From Akkermansiaceae bacterium (lineage in GTDB: Bacteria > Verrucomicrobiota > Verrucomicrobiia > Verrucomicrobiales > Akkermansiaceae): 41,064 nt of DNA. Numbering within the stretch: the stretch's first letter is position 1; each line of letters begins with the position of its first letter. Of this stretch, positions 8,787 to 16,090 are shown piece after piece. The DNA lies in NCBI GenBank assembly GCA_029242935.1, contig JAQWSX010000118.1:1-41064 (forward strand), in the 5' to 3' direction. The notes under the pieces are model-generated. The model worked only from the letters and a program-made list of their open reading frames with translations. It did no database searches and was not told the origin of the DNA. The translations under genes were made by a program, and so were the position numbers.

Positions 8787-10742
8787 TCAGTGGATAATTT
8801 GCGCCTCACAAATTTCGAGGATTGATTCGAAAGGGTGAAGCTCGAGAAGAGAGTAGGCATCGTGCGAAGTCAGGCGCTGTTTGCGGCGGGCTCCGTCGGG
8901 GAGATACCATGAGTAAGTGGTGGCGGGAGAGGTCATGCCGCAAAGAAAACGAGCGAGAGCCCGGGGCGCCCGGAGACCGGGTTGTTTGAGGTTGATTAGG
9001 TTTTGAATTAACCTGAGGTTCTCATCGGTAATTTCGGGAGGAGTTGATGACGGGAGCGACGCCGGTGGGACGTCGCCACGGCAGCGCGAGCAGTGACCGC
9101 AAGATTCCATTTCTTCGCCAAAATGATCGAGGAGCGATGCGTAGAGGCAAGATGGCTCTAGCGCATGTGCGACTACCCCCTGAAGTCGCTGGAGGTCCGA
9201 GTTTTCGCGGCGTTGAAAAAGATCGATCACTCGTCGGGTCAAGGCGAGAAGATCATCGGGCTTTTTGAGAAGTCGATAACCCTGACGAACTCCAGATGGC
9301 TTTACAGCGATGTCCTCGAGATCTTCGAGATAGCCAATTGCTTTCAGGATTTTTTCTTTGGGCTCACCGATCTCGGTAGCTGCCTCCTCAGGGTTGAGCT
9401 CGAGCCATTTATAGCCAGGCTTGGCGGTGTCGAAAAGTTTACGGAGAAAGGACTGACGATTTGAATCGAATCCGTTTAAGAGATACTCAAAATCTCGTGT
9501 TAACGAAATCTTGTAAGTAGAGTAGAATGGAGAGGTGGCTCTGAGAAAACCTTCCAGTTCGAGGTAGGTAAGAAGGGTGTTAATGACCAGTGGGCGAATG
9601 TCGTGGGAGCGCGAAAGTTCGTAGGTTGAGATGTCAAATTCTCCGGGTTGGTCTAGAAGGATGCGGAGAATGGCACGAAGTGCATCGGGTTGTGGGGTGT
9701 CACCATAAGTAAAGTTGGCGAGGGTTCGGAGATCATCTTCGCAGGCCAGTAGTTCGCAGTGTGCTTGTTTACCATCCCGTCCGGCACGACCGATTTCTTG
9801 GGTGTAGTTTTCGAGCGATTTGGGGAGGTTGTAATGGTAAATTGCACGGATGTCTGATTTGTCGATTCCCATTCCGAAGGCGATGGTAGCACAGATAATG
9901 GGAACTTCGCCGGACATGAAGGCGTCCTGGATTTCCGAGCGGGCTTCAGATCGAAGTCCGGCGTGATAGGGGCGGACGGGGAGTCCTTTACTCTTTAGAA
10001 AAGAGGCGAGGGATTCCGCTCCGTGCTGGAGAGTCGTGTAAATAATGGTCGGCTGGATGGGTGACTTTCGGATCTGTTCAAGGAGGTGTGCACGGCGAGC
10101 GTGTTCGGCGATAGGCGTGACTACAAGATTGAGGTTTGGGCGATAAAAGGTAAGTTGATAATGGTCTTGAGGGCTAATCTGGAAGTGCCTGCAAATATCC
10201 TTTGCAACCTTCGGAGTGGCTGTCGCGGTGAGGCAAAGGACACGGGGGATTTTAAGTTCGCTGGCAAAACGAGTCAACTTGAGGTAGTCAGGCCTGAAAT
10301 TGTGTCCCCATTCGGAAATGCAATGGGCTTCATCGATTGCAAGCAGAGCGAGAGGAGTTTTCGCAAGGCGCGTTCGGAATTTTTCGTTAGCGAGGCGCTC
10401 GGGTGCCACATAAAGGAGCTTGATTTCGTTGTTCTCAAGTCTGCGGTAGAGCTTATTGGTTTCGTCTGCCGAAAGAGTGGAGTCGAGTCGAGCTGCTGGG
10501 ATTCCTTTTGCGACTAGTGAGTCAACCTGATCTTTCATCAGGGCAATGAGTGGTGAGACCACGAGAGTGAGCCCATCGAGAAGTAAGGCGGGAAGTTGGT
10601 AACAGAGTGATTTCCCCCCTCCCGTTGGAAATACTGCGAGGGCAGATCGGTCTGATAAGATGGAACCGATGACCACTTCTTGGCCGCCGCGGAAAGAATC
10701 GTGACCGAAGTATTTCCTGAGGGCTTTTTGAGGGGCGGACAT
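8787..10742 (-). CDS. recQ: RecQ-family ATP-dependent DNA helicase
   Basis: A 3'-5' superfamily 2 helicase of 651 residues acting in recombination repair and fork maintenance. Walker A FPTGGGKS is at residues 38-45, and the DEAH box followed by the aromatic-rich loop region is at 137-150 (IDEAHCISEWGHNFR). Motif VI QEIGRAGRDGK follows. The zinc-binding RecQ C-terminal segment is visible as a cysteine set (C...SCGHCSRC), after a winged-helix region. A clear HRDC domain is not recognisable at the C-terminus, where the last 70 residues are divergent. The start is an ATG at 10742. It is divergent from the coiled-coil membrane protein at 10920 and leads directly into the PhoD-like gene. Confidence 0.95.
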   Translation of the reverse strand: MSAPQKALRKYFGHDSFRGGQEVVIGSILSDRSALAVFPTGGGKSLCYQLPALLLDGLTLVVSPLIALMKDQVDSLVAKGIPAARLDSTLSADETNKLYRRLENNEIKLLYVAPERLANEKFRTRLAKTPLALLAIDEAHCISEWGHNFRPDYLKLTRFASELKIPRVLCLTATATPKVAKDICRHFQISPQDHYQLTFYRPNLNLVVTPIAEHARRAHLLEQIRKSPIQPTIIYTTLQHGAESLASFLKSKGLPVRPYHAGLRSEARSEIQDAFMSGEVPIICATIAFGMGIDKSDIRAIYHYNLPKSLENYTQEIGRAGRDGKQAHCELLACEDDLRTLANFTYGDTPQPDALRAILRILLDQPGEFDISTYELSRSHDIRPLVINTLLTYLELEGFLRATSPFYSTYKISLTRDFEYLLNGFDSNRQSFLRKLFDTAKPGYKWLELNPEEAATEIGEPKEKILKAIGYLEDLEDIAVKPSGVRQGYRLLKKPDDLLALTRRVIDLFQRRENSDLQRLQGVVAHALEPSCLYASLLDHFGEEMESCGHCSRCRGDVPPASLPSSTPPEITDENLRLIQNLINLKQPGLRAPRALARFLCGMTSPATTYSWYLPDGARRKQRLTSHDAYSLLELHPFESILEICEAQIIH

Positions 10743-10883
10743 AGTGCGACTGGCAAGGTTTAGATATCTCAGTGAACAAGCGTTGTCGCGGTGAAATATT
10801 GACCAAGGTGGATGGAAAGCTTATGAAAGTTGAGATTTTGTAGTTTTTGATTCTTTTTTTAGGATTGATTGCAGTTTTTTTTG

Positions 10884-10893
10884 AAAGCGCTTT
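10884..10893. promoter_or_regulatory. Perfect palindrome resembling a LacI-family/cre operator
   Basis: The ten bases AAAGCGCTTT form a perfect palindrome, and with flanks (TGAAAGCGCTTTAG, 10882-10895) they resemble LacI/CcpA-family operators, which centre on a CG step. It lies 27 bases before the ATG of the membrane protein at 10920, in the divergent interval with recQ. This is a pattern match only; no cognate regulator gene is in the window. Confidence 0.25.
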
Positions 10894-10919
10894 AGTGTGT
10901 CCAAATAAAAAATGCGATT

Positions 10920-12251
10920 ATGAGTGACTATGAAAAAGAGGCGACCACAGCATCTGGAGATTCGGGAAGTGGGGGAGGAGTCAAGACTGACCTTAGCTCA
11001 GACTTCGTGCCTCTCACTCCAGCTCCCGTCCCTTCGCCATCTCCCCCCTTTGTTAAGCCAGTGGCTTTCTCAGGAAAAGAGGAGGTTGTGAAAACGGTTG
11101 AAGAATCTGCAGCTGCAGTTTTGAAGCCAACGCTTGGCAACTATCCGGTGAGGAAGCCTTCCGTGAAAGTGGGGTTGTTGGACCCGGCAAAGGTTTATGG
11201 GGAAAAGGAAGAGACTGAGTCTGTCGTTTCTTCCGATATTCCTATGCCCATTTCTGAAGGGTTTCTGGACGAACCGAATTTAAGTGGTGAGAAACCTTCG
11301 GCACCTGAGACAAAGATTGAAGCCAAACCGCGATATCCTTCGATCAAGCCGGTCGCTCTGGATCGCGAAAAGATTTATCCGGTAGTTGAATCGGAGTTTG
11401 AGAATATTGAACTGACTCTGGATGATGAAAGTGCCTTTAAGGTCGATATCACTGAGTTTGAAGAATCGATTGAGGGAAAGGTGGAAGAGGTGGCCAAGCC
11501 AATTATCCCTGACCCTGATAGGGTGGCAGAACTGGTTACAAAAAAAGTAAAATCTACCGAACAAATCGAGGTGCTTGGTCCTGAGCGGCTCAAGCATGAG
11601 GAACTATCTGTTCCAGAAAAGAAGCTAAGCAAGTGGACTTTTTGGAAGCGTCCTTCCAAGCGTGACCAACAGCTGGCACGAATCTCGGAAGGGTATTTAG
11701 AGATGGTCGATCTCGTCCGTTCTATTCGTGGCCAATTGGACTCCCAAAGTGAGAATAATATGATACTGAGGGAATCACTGGTTCATCTGCCGCAGGCGAT
11801 CAAGGGGCTTGATCAAGGGATTGAACAGTTCAGAGAATCTCAACACGTGGTGGGCAAAACTTTGGGTGAAATTCACACCCAATTGAAGTTCAATAATGAG
11901 AGAGATCATCGTCTGGCGGGTTCAATGGACGGGTTCAATGACACGTTGAAGGGTATGGACGAAACCAGTAGGGAAACGATGGAGACGTTTGACCGGGTGC
12001 AGGAACGGATGAAAGATTCTGACATCCGAATGGAGAACTTTTTTCAGAATGTCCAGGATACTGAGGAGAAAGTGAGCGAAACGATGGTTCGGCTTCAGCG
12101 GAATATGGCACTTATGCATTATATTTTCTTAGGGTGCTTGATCGCAGTTATTGGCGTCCTCGTCTTCACCGTGATAATGAAGAAAGATGAGGCCGCTCCC
12201 CCTCAGTTTATCAAGCGAGTTGAGCCCAAGTCAGATTCCGAAAACAAGTGA
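10920..12251 (+). CDS. Unknown protein: disordered region, coiled coil, C-terminal membrane anchor
   Basis: I do not recognise this 443-residue protein. Residues 1-45 are rich in Gly, Ser and Pro. Residues 44-160 contain three loose copies of a short motif, best seen as KPSVKVGLLDPAKVY (79-93) and YPSIKPVALDREKIY (139-153), with a weaker PFVKPVAFSGKEEVV (43-57). Acidic low-complexity sequence follows to about 235, then a basic patch (KLSKWTFWKRPSKR) and a long amphipathic, coiled-coil-like region to about 395. One hydrophobic helix (YIFLGCLIAVIGVLVFTVIM) lies near the C-terminus, leaving a 23-residue charged tail. The layout suggests a tail-anchored, largely cytoplasmic scaffold. No enzyme motif is seen. 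It is divergent from recQ and convergent with thiS. Confidence 0.8.
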   Translation: MSDYEKEATTASGDSGSGGGVKTDLSSDFVPLTPAPVPSPSPPFVKPVAFSGKEEVVKTVEESAAAVLKPTLGNYPVRKPSVKVGLLDPAKVYGEKEETESVVSSDIPMPISEGFLDEPNLSGEKPSAPETKIEAKPRYPSIKPVALDREKIYPVVESEFENIELTLDDESAFKVDITEFEESIEGKVEEVAKPIIPDPDRVAELVTKKVKSTEQIEVLGPERLKHEELSVPEKKLSKWTFWKRPSKRDQQLARISEGYLEMVDLVRSIRGQLDSQSENNMILRESLVHLPQAIKGLDQGIEQFRESQHVVGKTLGEIHTQLKFNNERDHRLAGSMDGFNDTLKGMDETSRETMETFDRVQERMKDSDIRMENFFQNVQDTEEKVSETMVRLQRNMALMHYIFLGCLIAVIGVLVFTVIMKKDEAAPPQFIKRVEPKSDSENK

Positions 12252-12261
12252 ACGAACCAGG

Positions 12262-12462
12262 CTATCCCCCAGCAGCAATTGTAATGATCTCCAGTTGATC
12301 GCTATCATTGAGCTTCTGGTCCTCGAACTCAGAAGGTGCGAGCGCCTTCTGGTTGAGTTCAACAACCACTGGCTTCTTAGCGAGCCCTAATACTACTAAG
12401 AGGGCCTGAAGATTGAGGTTATCGTCAAATTTTCGAGTCTCGCCGTTGATTGTGAGGTTCAT
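12262..12462 (-). CDS. thiS: ThiS sulfur-carrier protein
   Basis: A 66-residue ubiquitin-fold sulfur carrier for the thiazole half of thiamine. It begins MNLTINGETRKF, has the typical LVVLGL...VVVELN core, and ends in the obligatory Gly-Gly (IITIAAGG), whose C-terminus is adenylated and converted to a thiocarboxylate. The ATG at 12462 overlaps the stop of thiH in an ATGA junction, so the two are translationally coupled. The open frame extends further up inside thiH, but family similarity starts at this ATG. No thiG or thiF follows; the next gene is convergent. ThiG, ThiF and the other thiamine enzymes must be encoded elsewhere. Confidence 0.93.
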   Translation of the reverse strand: MNLTINGETRKFDDNLNLQALLVVLGLAKKPVVVELNQKALAPSEFEDQKLNDSDQLEIITIAAGG

Positions 12463-13595
12463 AAATGGGTCAGAATAGCGGGATCCCAGTCTTTCCAAAC
12501 TGGATCAAATCCCTGTGTTTTGAGAATGCGGGCGACTTCATCGACAGGCCGCTTGTCATCGATTTCGAATTGTCCGGTGGCCCGGTCATGAGCTTGCTCT
12601 TTTTCAAGCTCAACCCGAAGTCCCTTGAGTGTTAGGTGAAGGTCTTCGGTTCCCGCGCCAGTGTAGCCGCCGGGATCGGTTTGGGAACCAGCTGAAATAT
12701 GGGTGACGCCGAGAGGGAAGAGTGAATCGCGAAGTTCTGCAGGTTCTCGGGTCGAAAGGACAATCCCAACTTGAGGGAAGCAAATGCGAAATGCAGTGAG
12801 TAATTGCACGAGATTTCGTTCGTTTAGAGATAATTCCGGATCGGGTTTGTATTGATAGTTCCCCGCATGGGGTCTCATGCGAGGGAAAGCGATAGTGAAG
12901 CTGGCCTTCCAACAATGACGGAGTAGATAGTCGAGGTGAGTGGCTAGCGAAATTGCTTCGTAGCGCCAGTTGGCTAGGCCGAAGAGCGCGCCAATTCCGA
13001 TTCTACGAAATCCTCCAGCGTAAGCGCGCTCAGGGCAATCTAGTCTCCAATGAAAATTCTTCTTAGGGCCAGCGGTGTGGAGCACTTCGTAAGTTTCTTG
13101 GTGATAGGTTTCTTGGTAAACGATGAGGCCCTCGGCCCCGTGATCGACCAGCTCGCTGTATTGTTGGTCCTCCATCGGACCCACCTCGATTCCGATAGTT
13201 GGGATTAGGGCTCTTAGAGCATTGAGGCACTCCTGAAGGTAGCCGTCTGAAACAAATTTAGGGTGCTCGCCGGCCACGAGGAGAATGTTTCGGAAGCCTA
13301 AATCGTAAAGATGTTTGGCCTCGGCGACAACCTGAGGAATAGTGAGAGTGGTTCGGAGGATGGGGTTATTACGAGAAAACCCGCAGTATTGGCAGTTATT
13401 TACACATTCGTTTGAAAGGTAAAGTGGTGCGAAGAGACGCATCGTCTTACCGAAGTGCCGCCGAGTCAGGGTTTGGCTCTGACGCGCCATGCTCTCGAGT
13501 TGTCGATCGGCGCAGGGATCAAGTAATTTACGAAATCTCCGCATGAGAGGAGTTGGGTCCTCCATGAGGGGTTCGAACTGACTTGCGAAACTCAC
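12459..13595 (-). CDS. thiH: 2-iminoacetate synthase ThiH (radical SAM)
   Basis: Radical SAM tyrosine lyase that cleaves tyrosine to dehydroglycine (2-iminoacetate) and p-cresol for thiazole formation in anaerobic-type thiamine synthesis. The cluster-binding CX3CX2C motif is CVNNCQYC at residues 64-71. Downstream family features are LLVAGEHPKFVS, IEVGPMEDQQYSELVDHGAEGL, YQETYHQETYEVLH, and a C-terminal region with MRPHAGNY and SAGSQTDPGGY. At 378 residues it matches E. coli ThiH. It is coupled to thiS by a 4-base overlap. Only 96 bases separate it from the bactofilin start, and I saw no TPP riboswitch in that gap. Confidence 0.94.
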   Translation of the reverse strand: MSFASQFEPLMEDPTPLMRRFRKLLDPCADRQLESMARQSQTLTRRHFGKTMRLFAPLYLSNECVNNCQYCGFSRNNPILRTTLTIPQVVAEAKHLYDLGFRNILLVAGEHPKFVSDGYLQECLNALRALIPTIGIEVGPMEDQQYSELVDHGAEGLIVYQETYHQETYEVLHTAGPKKNFHWRLDCPERAYAGGFRRIGIGALFGLANWRYEAISLATHLDYLLRHCWKASFTIAFPRMRPHAGNYQYKPDPELSLNERNLVQLLTAFRICFPQVGIVLSTREPAELRDSLFPLGVTHISAGSQTDPGGYTGAGTEDLHLTLKGLRVELEKEQAHDRATGQFEIDDKRPVDEVARILKTQGFDPVWKDWDPAILTHL

Positions 13596-13691
13596 GCTAG
13601 AGTGGTCCTCTTTGCGGGGCTTTTTGTCAAAAGCTTTCCCAAAAATGGCATTGCCAGAGGTGGCGAAAGCTGGTGGACTCCATCCAAGATT

Positions 13692-14012
13692 ATGGCAAAT
13701 GCAACCAACATCCTCACTCAGGGGCTCGAAATTAATGGATCAATCAAGTTTTCAAATGACATGATCGTTGACGGTAAAATCGATGGCGAGATCATCTCTG
13801 ACAAGGGTAAGGTGACGATTGCTGAGAATGCCAATATTAAGGGTGATGTTAAGGCCGGTGAGGTGAAACTCTACGGAAAGGTTGAAGGGACAATTACATC
13901 CGACCGTTGTGAGCTAAAAGAGAAGTCTTTGCTCAAGGGAGATATCAAAACCAAGACCCTTAGCATGGAGGAAGGAGCGACTCTTCAGGGAAACACTTTG
14001 ATTGGAAGTTGA
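13692..14012 (+). CDS. Bactofilin (polymer-forming cytoskeletal protein)
   Basis: A 106-residue bactofilin. These proteins form a right-handed beta-helix that polymerises without nucleotide into filaments used in cell shape and polar organisation. The repeated short beta-rungs are evident: GLEINGSIKF, MIVDGKIDGEI, KVTIAENANIKGDV, EVKLYGKVEGTI, CELKEKSLLKGDI, LSMEEGATLQGN. The ATG at 13692 (MANATNILTQG) is chosen because the 30 preceding in-frame codons have no similarity to the family and give an unusual tryptophan-rich start. Short flanking tails fit the compact bactofilin class. It is monocistronic: thiH is divergent and a strong terminator follows. Confidence 0.93.
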   Translation: MANATNILTQGLEINGSIKFSNDMIVDGKIDGEIISDKGKVTIAENANIKGDVKAGEVKLYGKVEGTITSDRCELKEKSLLKGDIKTKTLSMEEGATLQGNTLIGS

Positions 14013-14038
14013 TTTTTGATCTTATCAATTTCCCCAAT

Positions 14039-14066
14039 CGCCGCATTCAAGATGCGGCGTTTTTTT
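14039..14066 (+). terminator. Rho-independent terminator after the bactofilin gene
   Basis: A perfect 8-bp GC-rich stem, CGCCGCAT (14039-14046) with ATGCGGCG (14052-14059), has a 5-base loop and is followed by seven T residues (14060-14066). It begins 27 bases after the bactofilin stop and is a textbook intrinsic terminator for that gene. Confidence 0.93.
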
Positions 14067-14277
14067 GGTAATTCCGGGTAGGGTCTCTTCAGTAAGAAAG
14101 AGTTCTAAGACGTTTTTCTCATAAGAGAAAATGCTCCGCATTTCGGTGCTTTCCGGTATTTTCAGTCGAGATGCAAGAAGGGTAACGCGTTTCCATCGAG
14201 AGGCTGGCAGTTGATCCTCAAGGGAGCCTTGTGAATTTACCCTTTGCTTTCTAGTGCGATAGGACATCGTTTGTGCA

Positions 14278-15090
14278 ATGAGAGTCCTTTTTTACATCAT
14301 AATTTTCATTGTTGTAGGTCAATTTACTTTGGTGGGGAAACCGATGGTGGTAGCGCATCGCGGCGCATCGGGTGAGGCTCCTGAAAATACTATTCCGGCA
14401 TTCAATTTGGCATGGAAGCAGGGAGCTGACGCGATCGAAGGCGATTTTCATCTCACCAAGGATGGACAAGTGGTTTGCATTCATGACGGAAATACCAAAA
14501 AGGTGGCAGGAGAAAATCTGGTGGTTAAGAATACCACTTTGGCGGAACTCAAAAAATTAGATGTGGGTTTTAAGAAAGGGGCCGCTTTTAAGGGGACCTC
14601 GATTCCAACGATCGAGGAGGTTTTCGAGACGATTCCGGCGAAGAAAAAGATCTACATTGAGATCAAGTGTGGGCTTGAAATCATTCCGCCGCTTTTGAGA
14701 GAAATTTCTAAATCCCAGCTTAAAAAAGAGCAGGTCATTTTCATCTGTTTTGATGCCAAGGTGATTCAGGCGGTGAAGATGAGGGCTCCTCATTTCAAGG
14801 CCTACTGGCTTTCCAATGTGAAGCGGAATCAAGATGGCACGTTCACGCCGTCATTGGAAGAAGCTCTAACAACTTTGCGCAAGGTGAAGGCAGATGGAAT
14901 GAGCTCGAGCAGAGCTGGTATCAATGATGATTTTATTGCCAAGTTGCAAATGGCTGGATTTGAGCATCATGTTTGGACTGTTAATGAAACCGAGATTGCC
15001 CAGTGGTTTATGGATCGGGGGACACGATCCGTGACCACCGATTTCCCGGGGAAGATCAAAGGAGCCTTGAAGGAGAAAGTGTCCAACTAG
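14278..15090 (+). CDS. Glycerophosphodiester phosphodiesterase, secreted or membrane-anchored
   Basis: GDPD-family TIM-barrel enzyme of 270 residues that hydrolyses glycerophosphodiesters to sn-glycerol-3-phosphate and an alcohol. The N-terminus (MRVLFYIIIFIVVGQF) is a signal peptide or anchor. The catalytic HRGASGEAPENT block is at residues 27-38 (H27, R28, E36). EGDFHLTKDGQVVCIHD carries the metal ligands and second catalytic histidine, and YIEIKCG follows. The C-terminal VWTVNE and TDFPG motifs are also family-typical. The last four bases overlap the end of pdxH on the other strand, so the two genes converge without a terminator between them. The natural substrate is probably phospholipid-derived, by family. 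Confidence 0.92.
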   Translation: MRVLFYIIIFIVVGQFTLVGKPMVVAHRGASGEAPENTIPAFNLAWKQGADAIEGDFHLTKDGQVVCIHDGNTKKVAGENLVVKNTTLAELKKLDVGFKKGAAFKGTSIPTIEEVFETIPAKKKIYIEIKCGLEIIPPLLREISKSQLKKEQVIFICFDAKVIQAVKMRAPHFKAYWLSNVKRNQDGTFTPSLEEALTTLRKVKADGMSSSRAGINDDFIAKLQMAGFEHHVWTVNETEIAQWFMDRGTRSVTTDFPGKIKGALKEKVSN

Positions 15091-15728
15091 GGACTGAGTC
15101 GTCTCAGGTCCCAATTTTCGCCGGATCTGAAAAAACAAAGGCGATCGTGAAGGCGGCCCTGACGGCCTTGCCAGAATTCAATATATTTTGGTGTAAGCTG
15201 GTAACCACCCCAAAATTCTGGGCAGGGAACCTCGGTGCCTTCCGGGAATTTTTCTTCAAGTTCGTTTTGCCGGCTTGCGAGAGTCGCGCGATCCACAATG
15301 GACTCGGATTGACGTTCGGAAACCCAGGCGCCGATCTGAGAATCGTAGGGCCGGATTTTGAAATAGTTTTCAGAGGTTTGCCGTGAGGTCTTTTCCACGG
15401 TTCCTCGAACACAGATTTGGCGTTCCAATTCCTTCCAGAGGATGGTGATTGAGGCATTTGGATTCTCAGTGAGGTCCCGAGCCTTCTGTGAGCGGTAGTT
15501 CGTGAAGAATTGTAGGTTACCGTCGACGATTCCTTTTAAAAGTAGAGTTCGAGAGGTCACTACGCCATCTTTTCCGGCGGTGGCTACGGTCATGGCATTG
15601 GCGTCCGGGATCTGTTGTTTATGGGCGACTTCGAGCCATTCCTCAAACTGAGTGAAAGGATCACTCTTGATGCTAGTTCGACTGATTCCACCCTTGGTGT
15701 AGTCTTCGCGAAGATTTGCAAGGTTCAT
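15087..15728 (-). CDS. pdxH: Pyridoxine/pyridoxamine 5'-phosphate oxidase
   Basis: FMN enzyme that makes pyridoxal 5'-phosphate from the pyridoxine or pyridoxamine phosphates. It has 213 residues, the usual length. Family features include DPFTQFEEWLEVA, the FMN-binding TSRTLLLKG and FFTNYRSQKARDL segments, QICVRGTVEK, SENYFKIRP, and SQIGAWVSERQ. The conserved C-terminus includes WGGYQLTPKYIEFWQGR, RLHDR and WDLRRLSP. The start ATG at 15728 overlaps the stop of the upstream membrane protein by 4 bases, so the two are coupled. The 3' end overlaps the end of the convergent glycerophosphodiesterase. Confidence 0.96.
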   Translation of the reverse strand: MNLANLREDYTKGGISRTSIKSDPFTQFEEWLEVAHKQQIPDANAMTVATAGKDGVVTSRTLLLKGIVDGNLQFFTNYRSQKARDLTENPNASITILWKELERQICVRGTVEKTSRQTSENYFKIRPYDSQIGAWVSERQSESIVDRATLASRQNELEEKFPEGTEVPCPEFWGGYQLTPKYIEFWQGRQGRLHDRLCFFRSGENWDLRRLSP

Positions 15729-16006
15729 GGTTTTTGTTCTTTTTGTTCCTCTTCAATTTCGAGTGAGATATACTCATCGCCTTGTTTCTGGAGGCGGATG
15801 TTGTTGATCAAAAAAACAGCCAGAAGGCCAAGAAAGGCAAAGGTCAGCTCTAGGAAGACTGGGGTGAACATGAACCCGGTGATCTTACGGAAGATTTCTC
15901 CGGCAAGCCCGGGAAGGCGTCCCCCAAGACCAATTCCTAGAATTGTCGTCGAGACGGCCAAGATTGGAATAATGCCAATTAAGATAATCCGGGAGCGTTT
16001 GCTCAT
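15725..16006 (-). CDS. Small two-helix membrane protein of unknown function
   Basis: A 93-residue protein I cannot name. It has a basic start (MSKRSR), a first hydrophobic segment at about 7-26 (IILIGIIPILAVSTTILGIG), a glycine-rich loop, a second segment at about 47-67 (FTPVFLELTFAFLGLLAVFLI), and an acidic C-terminal tail. By the positive-inside rule the N-terminus is probably cytoplasmic, with the tail also inside. Its stop overlaps the pdxH start in an ATGA junction, which supports it being a real, translated gene. No function is inferable. Confidence 0.7.
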   Translation of the reverse strand: MSKRSRIILIGIIPILAVSTTILGIGLGGRLPGLAGEIFRKITGFMFTPVFLELTFAFLGLLAVFLINNIRLQKQGDEYISLEIEEEQKEQKP

Positions 16007-16090
16007 ATAGGGAGTCTGGCAGAAAAGAGAAGAGACGCAATCTTGGGAAATTCGATTGCCCGGATCAGTGGGGTTGTTAATGCTCGGGCC

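Noticed and set aside
13596-13691. TPP riboswitch before thiH
   Set aside because: The 96-base gap is too short and lacks the conserved CUGAGA and ACCUGA elements.
14025-14267. An 80-codon minus-strand frame between the bactofilin and phosphodiesterase genes
   Set aside because: It has no known relative, starts 10 bases from a divergent start, and its 3' end runs through the bactofilin terminator hairpin. It could be real but nothing supports it.
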